Shown here in pieces: positions 56,896 through 64,000 of a stretch of 64,000 nt of DNA (positions are counted from its first letter, which is position 1; each line of letters starts with the position of its first letter). The stretch is from positions 147,049-211,048 of the forward strand of contig JACKEQ010000008.1 in the NCBI GenBank assembly GCA_020632885.1, read 5' to 3'. This DNA comes from Alphaproteobacteria bacterium. Its GTDB lineage: Bacteria > Myxococcota_A > UBA796 > GCA-2862545. The translations under genes and the position numbers were made by a program. Under the pieces are notes generated by a model, which worked only from the letters and a program-made list of their open reading frames with translations, made no database searches and was not told the origin of the DNA.

Positions 56896-58503
56896 ATGCT
56901 GCTCCTCGCTCTCCTGGCCTGTGATCCCGACGAGCTCGACGCCTTCCTCGAGGTGGACGCGGACGCCGACGCCGATGCCGATGCGGACAGCGACGTCGAC
57001 ACCGACACCGACTCGGACGCCGACACCGACGTCGGGCCTGCCTGGACCGGCACGGTGACCTTCCAGGCGCCCCCGCCCGTGTGCGACTTCTCGGGGTGCC
57101 GGCTCGACTACGCCAACCCGCGCGTGCTCCCGGTGCGCCACCATCGGATCGCGCTGCTCGATGGCCAGGGGTCCATCCTCACCGAGGGCTTCACGGACAC
57201 GAACGGCGGCTTCCGCCTCGTCTACGACGGGCCGGAGGCCTCGGGGACGCTGCAGGTCTGGGCCCACGCCGAGCTCCCGGGCGAGGCCGCGAGCGTCACG
57301 GTCACCGACAACACCGACGGCATCGACTGGGGTGCGGAGCTCGGCACGATCGACCTCTCCGCGCCCACGGGCGGCAACGACTTCCTGATCGAGCACGGGT
57401 ACCAGAACGGCGGCTACCAGCACCGCGCCAGCGGCCCGTTCGCGGTGTCCGACAGCGTGCTCCAGGCCACCGAGGCCTGGCTCGCCGTCCGTCCCACGGG
57501 CTCGCTGCCCCACCTCACCGTGTTCTGGTCGCCCGAGAACCGCCCCGAGAGCGGCGACGAGGCCCTGGGCCAGATCGGCACGTCGTTCTGGCGGGAGTCG
57601 GAGGACGCGATCTACCTGCTGGGCGCCGCGGACATCGACACCGACGAGTTCGATCGGCACGTGATGCTCCACGAGTGGACGCACTCCTTCCAGGACCGTG
57701 CGTCGCGGTCGGACGGCCCGGGCGGCTCGCACCCCTACGGCGCGATCCTCGACCCCCGCACCGCCTGGTCGGAGGGCTCGGCCACCGTGATGGCCGTCAT
57801 GATCGAGGGTGGCGCCTACATCGACACCACCGGCGTGGGGCAGCAGGACGGCTTCGACAACGACATCGAGGACGACAGCGGCGCCGTTCCGGGCTGGTGG
57901 TCGGAGCGCGCCGTACAGCGGTGGGGGAAGGACGCCTTCGACAGCACGAACGAGCCCGGCGACACCGTGTCGCTCTCGATGGCGGACCTATGGGGGGCCC
58001 TCGAGGGCGAGGCGGACGAGCCCGCCCTGGCCACGCTGTTCTCCTTCGCCAATCGCGTGGCGGAGGCCCATCCCGGGAGCGCCGGCGGGCTCGACGCCCT
58101 CTCCACCCGCTTCGGCCTCCAGCCCGTCCAGGACGCGTTCGGCACGGGCGAGACCGCGGACGGCGGCTGGACGTACAACCTGCCCGTCTACACCCCGATC
58201 ACGAGCACGCCCACCACGCTCCACCTCGACGGCACGCTCACGAGCAACCGCCTCGGTCGTCACCGGTTCGTCCGCTTCACGGGCACCGGCGGCACCGTCA
58301 CGGTCACGGCCACGAGCCAGGAGGACGTCGATCTCCGCCTGTTCCACCGCGGCGACCAGCTCGACTCCGCGCGCAACTACTGCACGTCCCCGCCGTGCAC
58401 GGAGACCGTCTCCGCGCCGACGACGGCGGGCGAGGACTATGTCGTGGTGGTCGAGGGCTATGGTGACGGCGCGGACTACACCGCCGACGTGAGGACGAAC
58501 TGA
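56896..58503 (+). CDS. HEXXH metalloprotease-like lipoprotein with Asp-rich linker
   Basis: 535 residues, lipobox LLAC. Right after it comes an acidic linker (about 18-47) of DAD, DTD and DSD units, a natural calcium-binding spacer. Then a small beta domain (about 55-150), the catalytic region with VMLHEWTHSFQD (zinc His pair and Glu, about 255), EGSATVMAVM, which may supply the third ligand, and a C-terminal pre-peptidase-like beta domain (DLRLFHRGDQL; DYVVVVEGYGDG). It is probably exported to the surface. The substrate is unknown. It overlaps the next gene (TGATG). ATG start. Confidence 0.82.
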   Translation: MLLLALLACDPDELDAFLEVDADADADADADSDVDTDTDSDADTDVGPAWTGTVTFQAPPPVCDFSGCRLDYANPRVLPVRHHRIALLDGQGSILTEGFTDTNGGFRLVYDGPEASGTLQVWAHAELPGEAASVTVTDNTDGIDWGAELGTIDLSAPTGGNDFLIEHGYQNGGYQHRASGPFAVSDSVLQATEAWLAVRPTGSLPHLTVFWSPENRPESGDEALGQIGTSFWRESEDAIYLLGAADIDTDEFDRHVMLHEWTHSFQDRASRSDGPGGSHPYGAILDPRTAWSEGSATVMAVMIEGGAYIDTTGVGQQDGFDNDIEDDSGAVPGWWSERAVQRWGKDAFDSTNEPGDTVSLSMADLWGALEGEADEPALATLFSFANRVAEAHPGSAGGLDALSTRFGLQPVQDAFGTGETADGGWTYNLPVYTPITSTPTTLHLDGTLTSNRLGRHRFVRFTGTGGTVTVTATSQEDVDLRLFHRGDQLDSARNYCTSPPCTETVSAPTTAGEDYVVVVEGYGDGADYTADVRTN

Positions 58504-58940
58504 TGATCTTCTGGTTGTTCCTGGCCTGTGGGGGCAAGCAGCCCGGCGCTACGCGCGTCGACCCCGTCGAGCAGACCGAGAAGCAGGGGGTCGCGATGCG
58601 CGTCGAGCGTGTGGCCACGGCCACGGGCTCGGACCTCGAGATCACCTTCCTCGGCGACGGGGAGGCCGTGCTCCTCGAGGCGTGGGGCGCGAGCGGCCTG
58701 CTCGTGGAGGGCGAGCGGGCGCGATGGGAGCGCGGCTCGGTGCACACGGGCGAGGTCCTCCGCTTCAGCGTGCCGCACACCGGCGACGGCGATCTCGCGC
58801 TGCGGATCGCGGGGCGCTGGAACGGCGAGGAAGGCGAGGACGTCCGCTCGTTCACGGTGGGGAAGCGCGAGGCCACCGAGGTGCCCGTGCGCACGGTGGA
58901 CGGCGAGAAGGTGAAGGGCTGGACGGCCACTCCGAGGTAG
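58503..58940 (+). CDS. Small hypothetical lipoprotein
   Basis: 145 residues; start ATG overlapping the previous stop. Signal MIFWLFLAC, then GGKQPG. The mature part is a single beta domain (LEITFLGDGEAVLLEAWG, VLRFSVPHTG) with few cysteines. No catalytic motif. Since it is coupled to the HEWTH metalloprotease gene it may serve as its partner or inhibitor; this is inference from position only. Confidence 0.68.
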   Translation: MIFWLFLACGGKQPGATRVDPVEQTEKQGVAMRVERVATATGSDLEITFLGDGEAVLLEAWGASGLLVEGERARWERGSVHTGEVLRFSVPHTGDGDLALRIAGRWNGEEGEDVRSFTVGKREATEVPVRTVDGEKVKGWTATPR

Positions 58941-58983
58941 CATCGCCGCCCGGAGGCCGAGGGCGCCGGGGGACGGAGGTCGA

Positions 58984-61002
58984 GTGAACGCAGCCAGGGT
59001 GATGACCCTCACGGTGCTCGTGGGGGCCCTCCTGCTGTTCGGCATGGAGCCGATGGTCGGGCGGATGCTCGTGCCGTACTTCGGGAGCGCGGTGAGCACG
59101 TGGCTCACGGCCCTGATGTTCTTCCAGATCGTGCTGTTCGGCGGGTACCTCTACGCGCACCTGGTGGCCCCGCGCATCGGCCGGTGGCACCTCCTGTTGC
59201 TGTTCCTGCCGCTCCTGAACCTGCCGCTCGGGGTCCGCGGGGAGGTCGCGCCCGTCGCGCCCATGGCGCAGATCCTCCTGTCCCTCACCCTCTCGGTGGG
59301 CCTGCCGTTCTTCGTGCTCTCCACCACGGCGGTCGTGCTCCAGCTCTGGTGGAGCCGCTCGGACCTCGGGAAGGACCGCGAGCCCTACCCGCTCTACGCC
59401 GCGTCCAACTCGGGCTCGCTGCTGGCCCTGCTCGGCTACCCGTTCCTGGTGGAGCCGCTCGCCGGCCTGCGCGCCCAGAGCCTCGTGTGGGCCGGGGGCT
59501 ACGTGCTCTACGCGGGCCTCGTGGCCGCCTCGTGGCACCTCGCGCGTCCGGAGCCCGGGCACGCCGAGGAGGTCGTGGCGTCCGGCCCGCCGCCGTCCGT
59601 GGGCGAGCTGTCGCTCTGGGCCCTCCTGGCCGCCCTCCCGTCGGGCTTCCTGCTCGCGGTGACCAGCGTGATCGCCAACGAGGTCGGGTCGTTCCCGATG
59701 GTGTGGGTGCTCCCGCTCGCCATCTACCTGGGCACGTTCGTGCTCCTGTTCCGCGACGACCCCGTGGGCATGGGCCTGCGGCGCTTCTGGCCGGAGCTCG
59801 GGGCCCTCGGGCTGCTCGGCTACTCGCTCGCCAGCGGCACGTCCTACCTGCTCCTGGCCTTCCAGCTCACCCTGTTCTTCCTGTACTGCATGGTGGTCCA
59901 CGGCGAGCTCTACACGCGTCGCCCGGAGCCGGCGTACCTCACGCGGTACTACCTCGCGCTGTCGTTCGGAGGCGGGCTCGGCGGCACCGTGGTGAACCTC
60001 GTGCCCCCGGCGGCCTTCGACGGGCTCTACGAGTACCCGCTCCTGGTGCTCGCCTTCGTGGTGGTCCTGGCGGTGCTCCGGGGCCGGGAGACCCTGGAGG
60101 ACCTCCGCGGGGCGTCCGTCGTGGTGGGAGCCACGCGGCTCGTGGTGTTCCAGGGGGTGCTCGCGATCGCCGCCTTCGGCCAGTACACCTTCTGGACCCA
60201 GCCCCCCCTGCACGTCGACCGCAACTTCTACGGCACCTTCCGGGTCGTGGAGGAGGACGGGGTGCGGCGCCTGATGCACGGGTCCACGCAGCACGGCAGC
60301 CAGTACACCGACCCCGCCCGGCTGTACGAGCCCCTGACGTACTTCTCGGTGGGCGGCTGTCTGCACGACACGTACGACCTGACCGACACCGGCCCGCGGT
60401 CCATCGCGGTGCTCGGGCTCGGAGCCGGGGTGGTCGCGTCGTTCCTGGGTGCCGAGGACCGGCTCGACTTCTTCGAGATCGACCCCGGCAACGAGCCCAT
60501 CGCGCGCGAGTGGTTCACGTTCCTCGACGCGACGCCGGCCACCACGCGCGTGCTCGTCGGTGACGGCCGCCTGAAGCTGCTCTCGGAGGGCAGCGGCCCC
60601 TACGCGCTCATCCACCTCGACGCGTTCAGCGGTGACGGGATCCCCACGCACCTCCTCACGAAGGAGGCCGTGGAGGGCTACCTCTCGCAGCTCGAGCCCG
60701 GTGGGCACATCCTGTTCCACATCTCCAACCGGTACTACGACCTTCGGCCGGTGGTCGCGTCCCTGGCGGAGGCCAACGGGCTGAACGTCGTGTACTCACC
60801 GCCCGGGGGCACCGCGATCTGCGCGGTGGCGTCGAAGGACGACCTGGCACCGTTCGTCGGGCGGGGCTGGAACCCCGACCCCCCGCTCCTGCCGAAGGGC
60901 ACGCTGTGGACGGACGACTACGTGAACGTCCTCTCCGCCCTGTGGTGGGGGATGGGCGAGTCGTACGCGCTCCAGGCGGACCTGGCGCGTAAGCATCGGT
61001 GA
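58984..61002 (+). CDS. Membrane protein with spermidine-synthase-like C-terminal domain
   Basis: 672 residues. The first 390 hold about 11 hydrophobic segments in a transporter-like arrangement (start MNAARVMTLTVLVGALLLFG, later LTSVIANEVGS-type context). The last 260 residues have the Rossmann fold of spermidine synthases: IAVLGLGAGVV (about 476, SAM or dcSAM loop), FFEIDP, VGDGRLKLL and HLDAFSGDGIP (about 545). This fused type is common in Myxococcota and Planctomycetes, and its chemistry is not established. GTG start; I see no good alternative. Confidence 0.85.
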   Translation: MNAARVMTLTVLVGALLLFGMEPMVGRMLVPYFGSAVSTWLTALMFFQIVLFGGYLYAHLVAPRIGRWHLLLLFLPLLNLPLGVRGEVAPVAPMAQILLSLTLSVGLPFFVLSTTAVVLQLWWSRSDLGKDREPYPLYAASNSGSLLALLGYPFLVEPLAGLRAQSLVWAGGYVLYAGLVAASWHLARPEPGHAEEVVASGPPPSVGELSLWALLAALPSGFLLAVTSVIANEVGSFPMVWVLPLAIYLGTFVLLFRDDPVGMGLRRFWPELGALGLLGYSLASGTSYLLLAFQLTLFFLYCMVVHGELYTRRPEPAYLTRYYLALSFGGGLGGTVVNLVPPAAFDGLYEYPLLVLAFVVVLAVLRGRETLEDLRGASVVVGATRLVVFQGVLAIAAFGQYTFWTQPPLHVDRNFYGTFRVVEEDGVRRLMHGSTQHGSQYTDPARLYEPLTYFSVGGCLHDTYDLTDTGPRSIAVLGLGAGVVASFLGAEDRLDFFEIDPGNEPIAREWFTFLDATPATTRVLVGDGRLKLLSEGSGPYALIHLDAFSGDGIPTHLLTKEAVEGYLSQLEPGGHILFHISNRYYDLRPVVASLAEANGLNVVYSPPGGTAICAVASKDDLAPFVGRGWNPDPPLLPKGTLWTDDYVNVLSALWWGMGESYALQADLARKHR

Positions 61003-61037
61003 GCGACGGGCGGACGTCCGGAGGGCACGCTGGCCGC

Positions 61038-61925
61038 ATGCTCTTCGCCGTCCCCACCCTCGTGCCCGATCAGCTCGTCCCCTACGACGGCGGGCAGCTC
61101 CGTCGCTACGCCGGCGACGGTCCTCCGGTGCTGCTGGTGCACGGGCTGGGCGTGAACCACCTGAACTTCGACTTCCAGCCCCGCGTGAGCCTCGCGGACG
61201 CCCTGCGTGAGGAGGGGTGGGACGTGTGGGTGGTGGAGCTGCCGGGAGACGACGGCGAGCCCGTGGACGCCGATGCGGACGCCTGGGCCCACGTGCACCT
61301 GGACGCCGCGATGGACGTGGTGCTCGGAGCGACCGGTGCGGACGGGCTCTTCGCGGTGGGGCACTCGCTCGGCGCGATGATGCTGCTGGCGCACCTGGAC
61401 GACCCCCGGCTTCGCGCGGCGGTCGCGGTGTCGGGGGCCGGACAGTTCGAGCACACGACGCGCTGGGTGCGGATGGGGCGTCGGCTTCGCTCGCCCGGCA
61501 GCGGGGGCTCCGCCGCCGCGGTGCGGTCCCTCGCGTGGACCCTGCCCCTGAACCCCGCCCTGGATGTGCTCGGCGTGCGTCGGAACCTCGATCGGCGCCT
61601 GACGGCGGGCCTCGTGCGGCATGCGCTCGTGGACAGCCCGCCCGCCGTGGTCCGCCAGGTGCACGGGTGGACCCGGGGTGGCGACCTCACGCGGACCGAC
61701 GGTGCACCCTGGGTGGCGTGGGAAGGACGCACACCCACGTTGTTCGTCACGGGGGCCCGCGATCGCCTGGTGAGCGTGGACGACGTGCGCGCCACGTGCG
61801 CCCGGCTGCCCTCCTGCGACCTCGAGGTGCTGCCCGGGTATGGCCACGTCGACCCGCTCCTCGGCGTGCGTTCGCGCGACGAGGTGACCCCGCGTATCCT
61901 GCGGTGGCTGGCGGAACGGTCGTGA
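61038..61925 (+). CDS. Alpha/beta hydrolase
   Basis: 295 residues from ATG 61038; GTG 60999, overlapping the previous stop, would add 13 residues. The oxyanion region is LLVHGLGVNH, the nucleophile is in VGHSLGAMM, the acid in TGARDRLVS and the His in GYGHVDPL. No signal peptide. The substrate is not predictable from sequence. It sits between the spermidine-synthase-like gene and a UPF0314 gene on the same strand, gaps below 40 bases, so co-expression is likely. Confidence 0.87.
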   Translation: MLFAVPTLVPDQLVPYDGGQLRRYAGDGPPVLLVHGLGVNHLNFDFQPRVSLADALREEGWDVWVVELPGDDGEPVDADADAWAHVHLDAAMDVVLGATGADGLFAVGHSLGAMMLLAHLDDPRLRAAVAVSGAGQFEHTTRWVRMGRRLRSPGSGGSAAAVRSLAWTLPLNPALDVLGVRRNLDRRLTAGLVRHALVDSPPAVVRQVHGWTRGGDLTRTDGAPWVAWEGRTPTLFVTGARDRLVSVDDVRATCARLPSCDLEVLPGYGHVDPLLGVRSRDEVTPRILRWLAERS

Positions 61926-61935
61926 CGGAGGGTGG

Positions 61936-62493
61936 ATGGACAGGGCGCGGATGGCGGGCGGGGTCGTGGCGGTGTGCGCGGTGGCGGCCGTCGCCCTGAG
62001 CCTCATGGGGCGCGTGCTCTGGTGCTCCTGTGGCTCGTGGGTCCCGTGGTCGTTCGACACCTGGAGCCTCCACAACTCCCAGCACATCCTCGACCCCTAC
62101 ACGTTCAGCCACGTGCTGCACGGCGTGCTCTTCTACGCCGTGCTCCGCGTGGGGCTGCGCGGACGTCACCCGCAGGTCGGGCTGGTGATCGCGGCCGGGA
62201 TGGAGGCGGTCTGGGAGATCGTGGAGAACTCCGAGGCGGTGATCCAGCGCTACCGGGAGAACACGGTGTCGCTCGACTACCACGGCGACTCCGTGGCCAA
62301 CTCGGTGTCCGACATCCTGGCGTGCTCGGGGGGCTACCTGCTCGCGTGGTCGCTGCCGGCCTGGGGCAGCGTGGCCGTGTTCGTGGTCACCGAGCTCGTG
62401 CTGCTCGCCTGGATCCGCGACAGCCTCCTGGTCAACGTGCTCATGCTGGTCTGGCCGGTCCAGGCCGTGAAGGACTGGCAGGTCGGTGGCTGA
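61936..62493 (+). CDS. UPF0314 (DUF2585) membrane protein
   Basis: 185 residues with four to five hydrophobic segments. The family signature is visible: GRVLWCSCGSWVPW, HNSQHILDPYTFSHVLHG and EIVENSEAVIQRYR, then a Ser/Asn/Asp step SVANSVSDILACSGGY. Function unknown in all bacteria that have it. ATG start, 10 bases after the hydrolase stop. Probably inner membrane. Confidence 0.88.
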   Translation: MDRARMAGGVVAVCAVAAVALSLMGRVLWCSCGSWVPWSFDTWSLHNSQHILDPYTFSHVLHGVLFYAVLRVGLRGRHPQVGLVIAAGMEAVWEIVENSEAVIQRYRENTVSLDYHGDSVANSVSDILACSGGYLLAWSLPAWGSVAVFVVTELVLLAWIRDSLLVNVLMLVWPVQAVKDWQVGG

Positions 62494-62524
62494 AAGGGCC
62501 CCGGTGGGCAGGGGGTTTGATACC

Positions 62525-63454
62525 ATGCACCGGGAGGCGTGCTTGAGCGACGACCCGGTCCGCGACGATTTGGGATCCGTCGAGCTGCGGCTGCCTTCGG
62601 GAGACCGCATCACGCTCTTCCACGGCGACCTGATCGGGCGTCTGTGGTCGGCGGCCCTGCGGCTCGACGACGCCCGGATCAGCGAAGCCCACGCGATGGT
62701 GAGCTGCCGGGGGCGGGAGATGAAGCTCCTCGCGCTGCGCGGGCGGTTCGCGGTGGGCGGCGTGCCCGTGAAGGAGGCCGTGCTCCGGCCGGGCCTCGAG
62801 GTGCACCTGGCGCCCGGCCTGGTGGTGGAGGTGCTCGACGTCACCACCCCGGGTGCCGTGCTGCGTCTGAGCGCGCCAGGCGTTCCGGAGCGCGACGTGG
62901 CTGGCGTGCTCACGCTGTACGGCGGGGTGGAGCCGCGGGTCCGAGCGGGCTGGAGGCCCGATGGCCACGGGTGGATCTGGCCCACCGGCGACGGATGGAT
63001 GCGCTCGGGCGAGCCTGCCACACCGCTGCTGGACGGTGACACCTGGGACCTCGGGGGCACGGCGTTCTCGGTGCGGCTGGCGGAGGGCGAGCCCGGCGTG
63101 GCCCCTACGGTCCGCGACGTGTCGTCCGGCGAGCCGTTGACCGTCGTGGCCCGGTACGACACGGTGCACGTCCAGCGGCGCGCTTCTCCCGTGCTCGTGC
63201 TCACCGGTCGGTCGGCGCGGCTCGTGAGCGAGCTCGCGATCATCGGTCAGCCCGTGTCCTGGGAGTCGCTGGCCGTCGAGCTCTGGGGCGACATCGACCG
63301 CATCCAGCTCCGGCGTCGCTGGGACATGCAGCTCCAGCGGCTGCGCCGGAAGCTCATCTCCGCCGCGATGCGCACGGACCTCGTGCGCTCCTCGGGCAGC
63401 GGTCTGGTCGAGCTCGTGCTGGGCCCGGACGACGTGCTGGTCGATGAGACCTGA
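62525..63454 (+). CDS. FHA-winged-helix regulator
   Basis: About 309 residues. Residues to about 110 form an FHA-type domain (GRLWSAALRLDDARISEAHAMV), binding phosphothreonine, and the last 90 an OmpR-like winged helix (SELAIIGQPVSWESLAVELWG, then RLRRKLISA). A spacer of alternating strands links them. Such proteins read kinase output and bind DNA; a kinase gene follows with an 11-base overlap, so they form a likely pair. Start options are GTG 62486, ATG 62525 or TTG 62543 (GGGAGG before the last); I take the middle one. Confidence 0.82.
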   Translation: MHREACLSDDPVRDDLGSVELRLPSGDRITLFHGDLIGRLWSAALRLDDARISEAHAMVSCRGREMKLLALRGRFAVGGVPVKEAVLRPGLEVHLAPGLVVEVLDVTTPGAVLRLSAPGVPERDVAGVLTLYGGVEPRVRAGWRPDGHGWIWPTGDGWMRSGEPATPLLDGDTWDLGGTAFSVRLAEGEPGVAPTVRDVSSGEPLTVVARYDTVHVQRRASPVLVLTGRSARLVSELAIIGQPVSWESLAVELWGDIDRIQLRRRWDMQLQRLRRKLISAAMRTDLVRSSGSGLVELVLGPDDVLVDET

Positions 63455-64000
63455 CGAGGAGCTCGGCAGCATCGGGCCCGCCTTCACCGAGGGCGGGGTG
63501 TGGGACACTCTCGATCCGGTCGGGGAGGACCGCTACGAGGAGGGTGGGGCGCTCGGCAGCGGCGGGATGGGCGTGGTCTCCGTGGCCGTCGACACCTGGC
63601 TCGACCGCGAGGTCGCCCGGAAGCGTCCGCGCGTCGACCTCCCCGCGGGGACGCGCGATCGGCTCGTGCGCGAGGCCCGGATCACCGCGCGTCTCGCGCA
63701 TCCGGGCATCGTCCCGGTGCTCGACTACGGTGAGGACGAGGAGGGCCCGTACTACACGATGCCCGTCCTCGAGGGCGTCACCCTGGATGCCGCAGTGCGT
63801 GAGGGACGGCCGCTCGTGCGGCTCGTACGGGTGCTCGCCGAGGTGGCGCGCGCCGTGGCGTACGCCCACGACAGGGGCATCGTGCACCGCGATCTCAAGC
63901 CTGCCAACGTGCTGCTGGGCGCGTTCGGCGAGGTGCGGGTGCTCGACTGGGGCGTGGCGTTCGATCCGCGCGAGCCGGACGCCGAGGCCGTCGGGACACC
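63444..64000 (+). CDS. Ser/Thr protein kinase, 3' end outside window
   Basis: Starts ATG 63444 inside the FHA-regulator gene and runs off the window after about 185 residues. Visible: GSGGMGVVS (about 38), VARKR, an HRDLKPAN catalytic loop (about 148), and VLDWGVAF in place of the DFG motif, with Asp kept but Phe replaced by Trp. The preceding MPVLEGVTLDAA hinge fits the PknB group. The DWG variant occurs in a sub-group of these kinases. Probably phosphorylates the FHA regulator or is read by it; inference from the overlap. Confidence 0.88.
   Translation, partial: MRPDEELGSIGPAFTEGGVWDTLDPVGEDRYEEGGALGSGGMGVVSVAVDTWLDREVARKRPRVDLPAGTRDRLVREARITARLAHPGIVPVLDYGEDEEGPYYTMPVLEGVTLDAAVREGRPLVRLVRVLAEVARAVAYAHDRGIVHRDLKPANVLLGAFGEVRVLDWGVAFDPREPDAEAVGT

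Overview
This looks like a chromosomal fragment of a very GC-rich Gram-negative bacterium, most likely an uncultured member of the Myxococcota or another deltaproteobacterial lineage. The reasons are inference from gene content: at least five Hanks-type Ser/Thr kinases in 64 kb, an FHA-winged-helix regulator, a dozen or more short-signal lipoproteins, MopE-type Asp-rich lipoproteins, GSU-type multihaem cytochromes and a FecA-like TonB receptor. Genes are dense, and many start inside the stop codon of the gene before (ATGA, GTGA, TGATG).

Layout. 1-6.8 kb: the 3' end of hemB, a coupled hypothetical, a lipoprotein, a NodB deacetylase, an S9D peptidase, a small membrane protein and a MOSC protein. 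6.8-10 kb: a kinase-STAND-TPR fusion. 10-14.1 kb, minus strand: a probable operon of a 58-aa Pup-like protein ending in GGE, a PafA/Dop (pupylation ligase/deamidase) homologue with a membrane insertion, a kinase, and then a di-haem peroxidase. 14.1-26.4 kb, plus strand: a fully overlapping run of a secreted protein, a kinase and four MopE-repeat lipoproteins. 26.4-34.1 kb: a large membrane protein, a lipoprotein, a PGAM5-like phosphatase, tRNA-Arg(UCU), a FecA-like receptor, fructose-bisphosphate aldolase and an outer-membrane-like protein. 34.1-36.5 kb: no gene, but two families of long, hairpin-rich repeats. 36.5-44.1 kb: coaA, a lipoprotein, a multihaem cytochrome, a RIO kinase, a patatin lipase, a tRNA-binding OB protein and a kinase. 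44.4-49.7 kb: an overlapping four-gene run of propeller lipoprotein, tandem di-haem oxidoreductase, pentahaem cytochrome and metzincin-like lipoprotein. 49.9-54.5 kb: a small Cys/Lys protein and a two-gene RNA-repair module (RNA ligase-kinase; MJ1316/EEP/2H/nucleotidyltransferase). 54.5-64 kb: lipoproteins, NhaA, a HEWTH metalloprotease, a spermidine-synthase-like membrane protein, a hydrolase, a UPF0314 protein, an FHA regulator and a truncated kinase.

The most interesting content is the Pup-like modifier with its PafA/Dop-like partner, and the RNA-repair pair. The first needs caution. Most genes between 11.6 and 18.1 kb, and a few elsewhere, are broken by one-base shifts, several of them in short G or C runs, while nearly everything after 33 kb is intact. 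I read this as local sequence or assembly error rather than gene decay, but raw reads are needed. Gene functions are assigned from motifs read by eye; no database search was run.
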